DNA from: JAVBQU01 sp031548675
GTDB lineage: Bacteria > Bacteroidota > Bacteroidia > Bacteroidales > P3
Assembly (NCBI GenBank): GCA_031548675.1
Contig: JAVBQU010000015.1
Location: forward strand, 1 to 41,327
DNA length: 41,327 nucleotides
Direction: 5' to 3'
Part shown: one piece after another, positions 1 to 8,332 of the stretch
Layout: the number at the start of each line of letters is the position of its first letter
Position numbering within the stretch: the first letter of the stretch is position 1
The notes under the pieces: generated by a model
What the model saw: the letters and a program-made list of their open reading frames with translations, nothing else
The model's database searches: none
What the model was told of the DNA's origin: nothing
Position numbers and translations under genes: made by a program

Positions 1-362
1 ATAGCCCCCCCTTTACCGTTTTCATTTTGCTTAACTGCTACACGACCGTCTTTACCATCGGGGTCGACAAATCCAATTGGATTATTAAAGCAATACGCAT
101 AAGGGCTAATGCCCGGATACCTGTCGGCGTGTGGGTCGACAGATGCAAAGCTTTGTTTGCGGACGCTTACGGCTTGCATGTATGCCAAATTGGCTTGATC
201 TACTGCCGCGATACTTGCCTCCGTATCTGCATACAGTTTTTTAAGTACATTTACTGCCAACATGGGGTTGGCTGGTTTGTAAGCACTGCCGAAGTTCTCG
301 ATGTAGCTGATTAACGTGGCTAAATTGCCCAAGTTTTTTACATGTCCGGTTTCTGTTGCCAT
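1..362 (-). CDS. Chimeric ORF: Bacteroidetes hypothetical-protein N-terminus joined to Rhs core (partial, runs off left edge)
   Basis: About 120 codons are open from ATG at 362-360 to the left edge. Residues 1 to about 74 (beginning MATETGHVKNLGNLATLISY) look like a family of short Bacteroidetes hypothetical proteins that I recall starting with an ETGH-x-KN motif. From about residue 75 the reading becomes an Rhs-repeat-associated core: SVDPHADRYPGISPYAYC, then NNPIGFVDPDGKDG. Rhs cores form the shell around polymorphic toxin tips and sit at the C-terminal end of long proteins, not 75 residues from a start. The join is in frame with no stop. It may be a real recombination product, a displaced Rhs tip, or an assembly join. 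No clear promoter or ribosome site precedes the ATG. The frame is certain; the biological unity of the two halves is doubtful. Confidence 0.6.
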   Translation of the reverse strand, partial: MATETGHVKNLGNLATLISYIENFGSAYKPANPMLAVNVLKKLYADTEASIAAVDQANLAYMQAVSVRKQSFASVDPHADRYPGISPYAYCFNNPIGFVDPDGKDGRVAVKQNENGKGGA

Positions 363-468
363 AAGATTTGTGATTTTGGTATTAATAAATATGCAAACAG
401 GCTTGCCCTGCCCGCGGTGATTTGGTTTGTAGGTTTTAGTCAATATCCATGTTTAAAGATAAAGAAAA

Positions 469-1533
469 TTAATAACAAGGGGTAGCTGAAAATGTAAATT
501 CAGCACCTAAGGGTACTTCGAAATCGGATTTTAGTTCCAAATAATCTGTTGCCCTTAATACAATATTTGAACCTTGAGGAATTTTGGTATTGCTGCTTAA
601 AGTAATTGATTTTTTAACGGCATAATAAAAGGTATTGAAATTGGGTATTTCATTAATTACTGTATTACAATCCATTTTTAAACGATAAACATTTGCTTGA
701 TCAACATGCATATAATTAGGAAATATAGTACTAGAATTTATTTGATTAGCCCATCCCCAGCTAGGATCAACTTTAGGACTTAATGCAACACCCAGAATAA
801 TATACATAGGATTTTGTATGCCAATGCCCTTTATATTGTTAACTTCCTGCCTAACGGGCTTATGATCTACATACCAAGTTAATTTATTTTTATCCCATTC
901 TAAACCATACCAATGGTAGCCATTAGAGTAATCGCAATTGTGTTTCTCTGAGCCTATAGGCCATATAGTATCATTTGCAGGGCATGTAAAATCATAAAAG
1001 GCATTACTTGCAACAGTATTTGCAGCATAACCTTGCGTTTCAAAAACATCTACTTCATTATACCAGCAATCGGAAGTTTGCTCGGATGGACATACATTCC
1101 AAAGAAAGAAGGCTGCCCAATAGCCACTACTTACAGGTAATTTAGCATAGGTTTCATAATAACCGTACTTGTATGTTGAGTTTGATGCAAAAACACCTGA
1201 AGTATAATAATGCCATCCACCATACTGACACTCACCACTAGGCCTTGGGCATGCAATCGGATTGTCCAACTTTTTGGTTTCCACTATAAGTTCATTGTTT
1301 GCAATATATACATTAGCACTATTCGATATGGGAGCTTCTTCATTGTATATTCCTTTACTTGGATTATATACTCCGTGAGTATAATTATTATGTTTTACCC
1401 ATCTGCTTGTATTAAATGTTTCAAAACCATCCTGAAATACTACTTCCCAATTTTTATCTTGTACCGGATTTTGACTAAATGCAGAAAGCATAAGCAATTC
1501 CGCTAAAATTATTAGTATAAATTTTTTTTCCAT
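469..1533 (-). CDS. Secreted glycoside hydrolase family 16 (beta-glucanase/laminarinase-like)
   Basis: 354 residues from ATG at 1533; a GTG three bases upstream could also start it. An N-terminal hydrophobic stretch ending in SAFSQ is a signal peptide, so the enzyme is exported. The GH16 catalytic signature E-x-D-x-x-E is present as NEVDVFETQG near residues 160-165, in a jelly-roll-type sequence rich in Trp and Tyr. Family members cut beta-1,3/1,4-glucans or galactans such as laminarin, agar or carrageenan; the substrate cannot be told here. The last 50 residues (ITLSSNTKIPQGSN, then DFEVPLGAEFTFSATPC) resemble the C-terminal beta-repeat found on many Bacteroidetes extracellular proteins. It lies 5 bases after the upstream lipoprotein gene and is probably the last gene of a three-gene operon. 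Confidence 0.85.
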   Translation of the reverse strand: MEKKFILIILAELLMLSAFSQNPVQDKNWEVVFQDGFETFNTSRWVKHNNYTHGVYNPSKGIYNEEAPISNSANVYIANNELIVETKKLDNPIACPRPSGECQYGGWHYYTSGVFASNSTYKYGYYETYAKLPVSSGYWAAFFLWNVCPSEQTSDCWYNEVDVFETQGYAANTVASNAFYDFTCPANDTIWPIGSEKHNCDYSNGYHWYGLEWDKNKLTWYVDHKPVRQEVNNIKGIGIQNPMYIILGVALSPKVDPSWGWANQINSSTIFPNYMHVDQANVYRLKMDCNTVINEIPNFNTFYYAVKKSITLSSNTKIPQGSNIVLRATDYLELKSDFEVPLGAEFTFSATPCY

Positions 1534-1538
1534 CACTT

Positions 1539-1991
1539 TTAATTTTTTACTTTTTTCCCTTCAAATGATGAAGATGAAGAAGATGCATGCCCATGCGGAT
1601 AACTAATATACATATAGAGACTGTCCCCTACAAAATTACCTCCAATACCAAGATCTCCATAACTGGTTGGAGGTCTAGTAAAACTACCTGAGCTACGCAC
1701 TACTGCTTCATAACTGCTATTATTTCTCTTTACAAAAAATTGGAGTATAGAATCTCCTTTTGCAGTTATTTGTACTGTGTTTTGGTATTGATAATAAATA
1801 GTCGTATCTCCAAAGTTACCTAAGGAATCCACAGTCATACGCCAGACAGACAGATATTCTTCACATTGATAAGTTCCTAACCATTTATCCCTATAATCCG
1901 GTTCTTCTTCCTCTTTATTATTACAAGAAGAAAATCCCAAAATAAGGAGAAGCGTTACCATTGAAAAATTCCACTTCATTGCTCTCATCAT
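1539..1991 (-). CDS. Small surface lipoprotein of unknown function
   Basis: 150 residues. The N-terminus has a hydrophobic segment ending in a lipobox (LGFSSC), and the mature Cys is followed by NNKEEEEPDY. Acidic residues just after the Cys match the lipoprotein export signal that sends Bacteroidetes lipoproteins to the cell surface. The mature part (DYRDKWLGTYQCEEY and beta-rich sequence after it) resembles small Bacteroidetes lipoproteins of about this length with no known activity. A run of six serines lies near the C-terminus. It is 7 bases downstream of the S74/T9SS gene and 5 bases upstream of the GH16 gene, so the three are likely cotranscribed. ATG codons also occur a few residues inside, so the exact start is uncertain. 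Confidence 0.7.
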   Translation of the reverse strand: MMRAMKWNFSMVTLLLILGFSSCNNKEEEEPDYRDKWLGTYQCEEYLSVWRMTVDSLGNFGDTTIYYQYQNTVQITAKGDSILQFFVKRNNSSYEAVVRSSGSFTRPPTSYGDLGIGGNFVGDSLYMYISYPHGHASSSSSSFEGKKVKN

Positions 1992-1998
1992 TGTAGTT

Positions 1999-2946
1999 TT
2001 ATTTTGTTAAAATCATGTTTTTAGTATCTACGATTTGTCCGTCGCAAGTTAAAGAATAAACATACATTCCTGCTTGCAACTCATTTCCATTGATAGTTAT
2101 TGCAGCCGTTTTTCCTTTCTCTTGTAAGGTTACTTGTTTTTTTATGTTTCCTTGCAGATCAAACATATATAAAATCGCATTATGTATATTTTCCGGAACA
2201 AAATATTTTATTTCTGTACATTCGGAAAATGGATTAGGTGCATTTTGGAATAAAAATGCATTGGTAATATCAATCGTATTTTCTGTTTTGTCATCATTTA
2301 GGTTTAATGATTTTTTCTTTGAATCAGAATCTTTTACAGGTATTGTTATGGTTGTATTGATTTTATTCTCCAATTCTTTTATCTTCATACTCTGTGCATC
2401 AATTATATTTTGCTGCTCTTTTAAAGCTTCTACTAATAATGCTGTTAAGTCGGTATAGGCTATGGCTTTCATCCCATTCGGCATATCTTTTACAACACCG
2501 GGAATTACTTTTTCCATGTCTTGGGCAATAAATCCGAGACGCATACGATTATTATCGTCAGAAGCATTTCCTTTAACTGCATCTTTACTAATAGTGTCAT
2601 CATTTTTGTAGGAAAACTCTATTCCGTTTATTTTTCGTATCTTTTCTAAGGGCGATTCTATTTTTTTGATATTATTTTTGAGCCGTATATCAGATCCGAA
2701 GTATCCTCCTTTTTCAGCCCATAGGTATCCGGATGCATGGACATAAAACCGATCTTTTCCATTATACCAAAGATTGTAGGCACATGAATTTGCGGTTGGT
2801 ACTTTTACCCTTAATGCAGGCCACCAATCCTGCGTTTGGGCATTAATTTCTACCAATCCATTCTTATCTACTTTCAATTGTGCTTCCACGCTTAGCCCTA
2901 ATATTAGGCATAGTATTATTAAAATCCATTTGTTTGCTTTTTTCAT
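1999..2946 (-). CDS. Secreted protein with peptidase S74 chaperone domain and type IX secretion C-terminal domain
   Basis: 315 residues: signal peptide (cut near SVEAQ, about residue 23), a short N-terminal part (24-84), an S74 intramolecular chaperone domain (about 85-195), a linker, then a T9SS type A sorting domain (about 228-315: FLFQNAPNPFSECTEIKYFV, ending GMYVYSLTCDGQIVDTKNMI). The S74 part has the hallmark GSDIRLKNNIKKI, and later FIAQDMEKVIPGVV and AYTDLTALLVEALKEQQNII, the last leading into a coiled coil. S74 domains trimerise phage tail spikes and usually cut themselves before the Ser of S-D-x-x-L-K; that Ser is S85 here, with Lys at 90, the dyad spacing known from endosialidases. 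The T9SS domain should send the protein across the outer membrane. It is first in a likely operon with the lipoprotein and GH16 genes. Confidence 0.85.
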   Translation of the reverse strand: MKKANKWILIILCLILGLSVEAQLKVDKNGLVEINAQTQDWWPALRVKVPTANSCAYNLWYNGKDRFYVHASGYLWAEKGGYFGSDIRLKNNIKKIESPLEKIRKINGIEFSYKNDDTISKDAVKGNASDDNNRMRLGFIAQDMEKVIPGVVKDMPNGMKAIAYTDLTALLVEALKEQQNIIDAQSMKIKELENKINTTITIPVKDSDSKKKSLNLNDDKTENTIDITNAFLFQNAPNPFSECTEIKYFVPENIHNAILYMFDLQGNIKKQVTLQEKGKTAAITINGNELQAGMYVYSLTCDGQIVDTKNMILTK

Positions 2947-3334
2947 AATTCTTTTTTTTGATTATTTTAGTTATTGAAATTTAAAATATAAGTCAGCCGA
3001 AAAAGACAGGCTGTTCTGTTAACGTTCTTAGATTGTCTGCTATTGTTTAGTATTCTCACTAAATACAATAGCCCTAAACAATATGCTTATTTTTGCAGAT
3101 ATAAGAGATAGAAATAAATGAGATTAACCCTAAAGAAAAGGTCTTAGAAATTTGGCTTCTTATATTTTGCAAATTTCTGTATGCACATGCAACATAAAAT
3201 ATAAATCTAAAATAACTTAGATTTAATGGCAGAGAAAGGGGGGTCTCTGTATATGTACTTAGATGTTTTACAAAAGACGGCATAGCTATAAATATTTGAG
3301 AAATGTTTATACAGAATGCTGTAAATGCGAGAGA

Positions 3335-3367
3335 CAAAAGTACGAATATAATTATTAATATTCCAAA
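3335..3367 (-). promoter_or_regulatory. Bacteroidetes-type promoter for the S74/lipoprotein/GH16 operon
   Basis: On the minus strand TTTG (3367-3364), 21 bases, then TACTTTTG (3342-3335) match the Bacteroidetes consensus TTTG-N19-21-TAnnTTTG. Transcription would begin near 3329, giving a leader of about 380 bases before the ATG at 2946. No better match lies closer to the gene. Confidence 0.55.
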
Positions 3368-3432
3368 TTCTTTAGTAATTATTTTTTAATAAATAGCATA
3401 AGCTATTTATTTTCAAGGGTAAAATTTTATAG

Positions 3433-3455
3433 TAGACTTCTTCTGAAGAGGTCTA
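3433..3455 (-). terminator. Hairpin downstream of the GT-C-like gene, possible terminator
   Basis: TAGACTTCTT pairs with AAGAGGTCTA around a 3-base loop (10 positions; one is G-T on the plus strand and a mismatch on the minus strand). It lies about 57 bases beyond the stop of the minus-strand gene ending at 3512. The following minus-strand bases are AT-rich but not a clean T run. Confidence 0.35.
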
Positions 3456-3511
3456 TTCAACATCATCACCAGAAGAAATCCAATTTCGAAAAGCGTTGGT
3501 ATATAGCACCT

Positions 3512-5470
3512 TTAATTAAATTGAAAACATTCAGTATCAAGGTCTCCTATTGTAGAAATTGAAAAACTTTTTGCTAAAAATGGTTCAGAAGATTTTATAG
3601 TAAATAATGTAATTTCTTCTTTCTTGTTCATATTGTTAATTCTGATTGCATTTAAACCTTGATAAACTTTATAGTTAACATTATTAATAAATACAAAAGA
3701 AGAATCTTGTTTGCACTTCGGAATATAAAACTCAAATATAAATTCTTTGTTAGGAGAATAGTAATATACATCAGCTTCATTAGCAGTAATTGCACTAAGC
3801 ATGGTCTCCTCCTCATTCTTCTTTATGGAATTATTGTTGATTTTGGATAACACCAATAAAACATCTTGGTTCTTAGGAGTATCATATAGGCTAATGTAAT
3901 AAACATGTTGTAAAGAATCTTGTAATAAATTGTGTTTAAAGTCATCTAATAAGGTATAGATATTTAATTTTTTCCCTGTTTTGAGAAAAACATAATCTTT
4001 CCATGAGCTTGGATAACTACAAATCCCTAACCCAAAATCATATAAAGATGGATTCAATTCTCCTGTATATATAGTTGCATTTTTAGGGATTTTATCAAAT
4101 ATTCTTTTCTCTAATACTTTATCCATTATATTAAACTTGTTTTGGCTTTGCTGCCAAGCTCTACTCAGATGCTCATTGGTATATCCCATCATAATTGATA
4201 ATCCAAAAATTACAACAGAAAACACTCCTATAGTAAGATTTTTTAAATACTTATTGCTGTAAAATGCTTTTATACAGGCATAAATTACAAAGCCAATCAA
4301 GGTTGTAATACAAAAATAAGAATAATATGTAGTTACATATCCGCTAACATTTCGCCAATAATCCGAGCCTTGATACTTGTCTGTTAATCCCAACAAGATA
4401 TGCACTGAAAAAGTAAGTAAAAGTAGTATTAAAAAAGCCATTCCCGCTTTTTTCCATGAAATAGTAGATTTGATTTTCAGAACTATGGAGACAAATAGAA
4501 AAGATTGTATAATTGAATTCAGAATTGTTATAAGGGTAGAATTCTGCAAAATGTACCAAAAATTATGCCGATGTCCGCCCTGTAATAAAGAGTACATTTC
4601 AATAATACTACGAAATTCATGATACATTTTGGTGGGAAGAGATGCCTTATTGTAATTTATGAGTACTTCCAAAAAATGATGAATATTGAAATCTTGAACA
4701 AAAGAACTCCCGCTATAATATCCCCTCTCATTATTTATTTTTTTATATATAAAATAACATGTTAAATATGCAAGGAAAACAAGGATAAAAGGAAGTATCT
4801 CTTTATAAAAGGATTTATTTTTAAGAAATCGGAATTTTTGTTCAACGAAATTCTTTAACGCCATGAATCCTAGAATAAATAAAAGAAAAATCAAGAAATT
4901 TTCGTAAAAAAGTAATGCCACAGAAAATAATGTAGCGGATACAATCAAACATTTATATTTATTAGTTTCATAATACTTTAAAAGTTGCAACAACGAAATT
5001 AAAAATATAGAGAAGCTGAATGTAAAATAAAATGGATAAGCTATTACAGGTATATGGAAATTCGGGGTAACAGATAAAAAAGTAAATAAAAGTAAAAAGA
5101 TCAGCAATGAAAATTCATTTTGTTTAAATATCCTTTTTATCAATACGGTAAATAGGATAAAAGACCATAATAAAAATGAATATTGAATTATTTTCGTAAA
5201 ATAAAAATTATCGACAAGATAAGGAATAGAATAAATCGGCTTTACAAAATAAAGGTAAAATCGTCCTGTATTTTCCGCCGATTTTACTGCATCACTAAAT
5301 ACTGTCCCATCTAATGTCCTTAAATAATACCCAAAATCATCGGCAGTAGTAAACCCGATTTTAAAGAATGGAAATAAAGTAAGAAGAATGGTTAGAAAAA
5401 ATAAAAACCATAAATATGTTTTAGATTCAGAAAAATATTTTTCCTGAATGTTTTTTATAGAATTAGTCAT
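3512..5470 (-). CDS. Multi-pass membrane protein, GT-C-like glycosyltransferase
   Basis: 652 residues from ATG at 5470. This start is chosen over an upstream one because ATGACTAA overlaps the stop of the upstream gene by 8 bases, a typical coupled start. About ten or more hydrophobic segments fill residues 20-450, and a soluble C-terminal part of roughly 190 residues follows. The sequence TADDFGYYL (Asp44-Asp45) lies just after the first membrane segment, where GT-C glycosyltransferases carry their acidic motif. The layout resembles O-antigen glucosyl (GtrII-type) and DUF6056-type proteins, which move a sugar from undecaprenyl phosphate to a glycan outside the inner membrane. The partner that would load the sugar is the overlapping gene upstream. 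The sugar and acceptor are unknown. Family-level assignment is by topology and motif only. Confidence 0.65.
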   Translation of the reverse strand: MTNSIKNIQEKYFSESKTYLWFLFFLTILLTLFPFFKIGFTTADDFGYYLRTLDGTVFSDAVKSAENTGRFYLYFVKPIYSIPYLVDNFYFTKIIQYSFLLWSFILFTVLIKRIFKQNEFSLLIFLLLFTFLSVTPNFHIPVIAYPFYFTFSFSIFLISLLQLLKYYETNKYKCLIVSATLFSVALLFYENFLIFLLFILGFMALKNFVEQKFRFLKNKSFYKEILPFILVFLAYLTCYFIYKKINNERGYYSGSSFVQDFNIHHFLEVLINYNKASLPTKMYHEFRSIIEMYSLLQGGHRHNFWYILQNSTLITILNSIIQSFLFVSIVLKIKSTISWKKAGMAFLILLLLTFSVHILLGLTDKYQGSDYWRNVSGYVTTYYSYFCITTLIGFVIYACIKAFYSNKYLKNLTIGVFSVVIFGLSIMMGYTNEHLSRAWQQSQNKFNIMDKVLEKRIFDKIPKNATIYTGELNPSLYDFGLGICSYPSSWKDYVFLKTGKKLNIYTLLDDFKHNLLQDSLQHVYYISLYDTPKNQDVLLVLSKINNNSIKKNEEETMLSAITANEADVYYYSPNKEFIFEFYIPKCKQDSSFVFINNVNYKVYQGLNAIRINNMNKKEEITLFTIKSSEPFLAKSFSISTIGDLDTECFQFN

Positions 5471-6443
5471 TCTCTTGTTTACTTTCTTTATTTTCAAAGT
5501 TATAAATTGCATCGACAATATAAATGGGTCTGCCTTTTATTTCATCAAAAACATAGCTGAGATACTGTCCGATAATACCTGTAATAAATAGTTGAATTCC
5601 GGCAAAAGCACTTAAAAATACGACCAATGTGGTGTAACCGGGAACCTGTTTTTCTAAAAACCACATTATTATGGAGAAAATAATTAATATGATGCTAAGG
5701 AAAACAAATATTAATCCAATGATAATTCCTAGTTGTAATGGAACTTTTGAAAAGGAAGATATGGCTGTAAATGAAAGTATCAATAGTTTTCCTAAAGAAT
5801 ATTTGCTTTTCCCTGCATATCGTTCTTTTGCAAAATATTCTAACGTGGTTTTCTTAAAACCAACCAATTGTATGATTCCTCTTAAAAATCGGGTTCTTTC
5901 CCGAAAATCGCTTCTTAAAACATTTGCCACTTTTTTTGAAATAAGGAAAAAGTCGGAAGCATTTTCAGCTAAATTTATAGAGGAAATATTGTTGATAAAT
6001 TTATAGAAAAATTTCGAACTCATTTTTTGTAATAATCCGCCATCTTCCCTATCTGTTCTTACCATATTTATTACATCGAAACCTTCTGATTTCTTTTGCA
6101 ACATTTTAGGAATCATCTCGGTTGGATGCTGTAAGTCACTATCCATGCAAATAATAACTTCTCCACAAGCATAGTCTATCCCTGCAATCATAGCTGCTTC
6201 ATGTCCAAAATTCCTTGAAAAACTTATGATTTTTACTGTTCCATTTTGCCCTGCAATTTCTTCTAATAACTCAAGGCTGTTGTCTGTACTTCCATCATTT
6301 ACAAAAATAATTTCGTAAGAAATCTGCAATGAAGATAATATTGATGATAATGAAGTGAAAAATGCGTTTATCCCTTCACTTTCATTGAATACAGAAGCAA
6401 TAACAGTGCAATCTACAGATTTTTTTTTATTGATATCGTTCAT
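5463..6443 (-). CDS. Polyprenyl-phosphate glycosyltransferase, GT2 family (GtrB/ArnC/DPM1-like)
   Basis: 326 residues. The GT-A catalytic half shows VNDGSTDNS (about 48-56), SRNFGHEAA and the metal-binding MDSDLQHP (about 100-107). Two C-terminal membrane segments (about 229-255 and 265-290) match GtrB/DPM1-type enzymes, which transfer a sugar from a nucleotide donor to undecaprenyl phosphate on the cytoplasmic face. TRFLRGIIQLVGF and the following FAKERYAGKSKYS are typical of the family. The stop overlaps the start of the GT-C-like gene by 8 bases, so the two are translationally coupled and probably form donor-loading and transfer steps of one pathway. No GtrA-type small flippase gene lies beside them. 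Confidence 0.88.
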   Translation of the reverse strand: MNDINKKKSVDCTVIASVFNESEGINAFFTSLSSILSSLQISYEIIFVNDGSTDNSLELLEEIAGQNGTVKIISFSRNFGHEAAMIAGIDYACGEVIICMDSDLQHPTEMIPKMLQKKSEGFDVINMVRTDREDGGLLQKMSSKFFYKFINNISSINLAENASDFFLISKKVANVLRSDFRERTRFLRGIIQLVGFKKTTLEYFAKERYAGKSKYSLGKLLILSFTAISSFSKVPLQLGIIIGLIFVFLSIILIIFSIIMWFLEKQVPGYTTLVVFLSAFAGIQLFITGIIGQYLSYVFDEIKGRPIYIVDAIYNFENKESKQEND

Positions 6444-6546
6444 TATTTTGCATGATTAAATATTATCTCAAAGGTAATACTCCCTTTGCAAAGATAACTA
6501 ATTCTAATTATATACCTTTCATATTTTTCTCTTTACAATAGCATGA

Positions 6547-7269
6547 TTATGAAATATATTCAAGATATTTTTCAGCTAATTTTATATCAGGCTCCGAACA
6601 TTCATAAAAACGGTAGAAAGCTATTTTTTTCCCTAAACCAAAACAAGAGTAGGAACATTTTTTAAAAAAGTGAAACAATACTTTTTCTATCTCATCCGCA
6701 GTATTAACATGTTCATGTCTCATCAATTCTCCATAATCCAATCCATATTTTAATTTAAATTCTATTCCTGTAGTGAATTTCCAACCCAGCTTCCAAAGTA
6801 TTGTCCCTTCGTTGGGTATGGCAATACGCAACACTCCATTTTCTTTTAAAAGAATAGCAGATTTGGCAACAACCTTAGGAAGATCTAAGATATGTTCGAA
6901 AGTAGCTATAGAAATGATTCTATCATATTTTATGGTATTGCTTATTTCTTCAATATCATCATAAATATTTCTTACATGATTTCTATATTCTGAATTTTCA
7001 TACAATTCTGAAAACGGTTCAATAATATCGTACAATTTGGGTATCTCATATTGTAATTGATTTAATGTTCCTGCACCAATTTCTAATGTAGATTTGTCAT
7101 TATTGTTTTTTACATCTTCCGCAACTTTTCTATGCATCCATGCTTCCATTCTTTGAGCGAGAGATGCACCTGTTGTTTTTCCGGTTCTATTATTCTTATA
7201 ATGTTCAGTATAAATCTTTAAGTAATCGGGAGTAAGTTCTGTTCTAGTTTTAGGATAGTTTTCTAACAT
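6547..7269 (-). CDS. Class I SAM-dependent methyltransferase
   Basis: 240 residues. The SAM-binding motif I is LEIGAGTLNQ (about 62-71), an acidic residue follows at the end of the next strand (YDIIEPFSEL), and ATFEHILDLPKVV is the usual post-motif region of class I methyltransferases. GVLRIAIPNEG is the motif III region. The N-terminal part (ELTPDYLKIYTEHYKNNRTG) is not from a family I can name. It stands about 100 bases upstream of the glycosyltransferase pair on the same strand, so modification of a glycan or lipid-linked sugar is the likely role, but the substrate is an inference. A possible -7 box TATGTTTG lies at 7361-7368 without a matching -33 element. Confidence 0.7.
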   Translation of the reverse strand: MLENYPKTRTELTPDYLKIYTEHYKNNRTGKTTGASLAQRMEAWMHRKVAEDVKNNNDKSTLEIGAGTLNQLQYEIPKLYDIIEPFSELYENSEYRNHVRNIYDDIEEISNTIKYDRIISIATFEHILDLPKVVAKSAILLKENGVLRIAIPNEGTILWKLGWKFTTGIEFKLKYGLDYGELMRHEHVNTADEIEKVLFHFFKKCSYSCFGLGKKIAFYRFYECSEPDIKLAEKYLEYIS

Positions 7270-7513
7270 AGATGAGCTATTTTGAGTTTATAATGAATCT
7301 TCAAATAAAAAATATCACCTTCAAGGTACTTCCTCAAAGCTTCGGCATCTTACCCTTATACAAACATAGAATGATTGTTTGAAAGGTTGTCTAAATTTAA
7401 AATTAGATTGTTTCACCCTTGTCCCTCGTCTTCGACAGCAATGACGAAGAAATAACCTAATATAATATATCGTCCTATGTTTGCAAAATAATTAAAACGA
7501 ATAGTATAGATGG

Positions 7514-8308
7514 CTACAACACTTGTAAATCCACTTTCAATAAGATTAAGACTAAAATAATACCTCCTACTACAATACGGTAGTACCCAAAGGCTTTAAA
7601 GCCGTATTTGGTTAAGAAGCTGATAAATCCTTTTATCGCAATCAATGCCACTATAAAAGCAACCACATTGCCTAAAAGCAGAATAGTCCAGTTTTCTTTC
7701 AGCAAAGCTGCACTGGTATCATTGGAGAGTAATTTCAGCATTTTATAGCCGGAAGCTGCCAGCATGGTAGGAACCGCCAAAAAGAAAGAAAATTCAGCGG
7801 CTGTTTTACGGCTAAGCTTTTGCGACATCCCTCCTACTATACTTGCCATAGAGCGGGATACTCCGGGTATCATGGCTATACATTGTGCAAAACCTATAAC
7901 AATTCCTTTTTTATAGGTTACCGTTTGGTCTTCATCTACTTTATTAAACCATTTATCTACAAAAAGCATGAGAATTCCCCCTGCAATAAGCATAACAGCC
8001 ACTACGGTAACATTTTCTAAAAGAGCATCAATATAGTCATTCAGAAAAAAACCTATAATCAAAGCCGGAACTACAGCAACAGCGAGTTTGAAGTAAAAAT
8101 CAAAACTCTGTAGAAAACGTTTCCAATACAAAACCACTACTGATAAAATAGCTCCAAATTGGATGATAACTTCAAATGCCTTTACAAATTCATTATTGTT
8201 CAGATTTATCAACTTTCCGGCAATAATCATGTGCCCGGTTGATGAAATAGGTAGAAATTCGGTAATGCCCTCTACAATAGCCAAGATAATAGCTGATAAC
8301 CAATCCAT
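7514..8308 (-). CDS. uppP: Undecaprenyl-diphosphatase UppP (BacA)
   Basis: 264 residues, the normal size, with about eight membrane segments. The two family signatures are present: EGITEFLPISSTGH (about 13-26) and PGVSRSMASIVGG (about 148-160), which carry the catalytic Glu, Ser, His and Arg residues. The enzyme removes a phosphate from undecaprenyl diphosphate so that the lipid carrier can be reused for peptidoglycan and surface glycans; its loss or excess alters bacitracin sensitivity. It follows ftsX and the DUF3098 gene, a gene order often seen in Bacteroidetes. A strong hairpin in the 79-base gap upstream suggests partial separation from that pair. Confidence 0.95.
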   Translation of the reverse strand: MDWLSAIILAIVEGITEFLPISSTGHMIIAGKLINLNNNEFVKAFEVIIQFGAILSVVVLYWKRFLQSFDFYFKLAVAVVPALIIGFFLNDYIDALLENVTVVAVMLIAGGILMLFVDKWFNKVDEDQTVTYKKGIVIGFAQCIAMIPGVSRSMASIVGGMSQKLSRKTAAEFSFFLAVPTMLAASGYKMLKLLSNDTSAALLKENWTILLLGNVVAFIVALIAIKGFISFLTKYGFKAFGYYRIVVGGIILVLILLKVDLQVL

Positions 8309-8332
8309 ATTACAAATTTTTTATATTAAAAT

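Larger units (their letters stand above)
2947..3511. other. 565-base stretch without a convincing gene
   Basis: It holds a minus-strand promoter (3335-3367), a probable long 5' leader of the 2946 operon, an 8-bp hairpin (AAATCTAA/TTAGATTT arms, 3203-3224) in that leader, a 7-bp hairpin with arms AAATAGC/GCTATTT at about 3391-3408, and a terminator-like hairpin (3433-3455) after the membrane-protein gene. No tRNA or known riboswitch was recognised. The only longer open frame (minus, 3074-3337) starts inside the promoter box and has no family resemblance. Confidence 0.6.

Noticed and set aside
27..314. Plus-strand frame of 95 codons at the left edge
   Set aside because: The opposite strand carries clear Rhs core motifs over the same bases.
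3074..3337. Minus-strand open frame of 87 codons in the gap before the export operon
   Set aside because: Its ATG lies inside the promoter's TAnnTTTG box, ahead of the likely transcript start, and the protein resembles nothing known.
5471..5518. Upstream start for the GT-C-like membrane protein adding 16 residues
   Set aside because: It would overlap the upstream gene by 56 bases, while the ATG at 5470 gives the common 8-base coupled overlap.
7411..7450. Possible inverted repeat around CGTCTTCGACAGCAATGACG near the methyltransferase gene
   Set aside because: The arms are short and imperfect on both strands; it is not better than chance.
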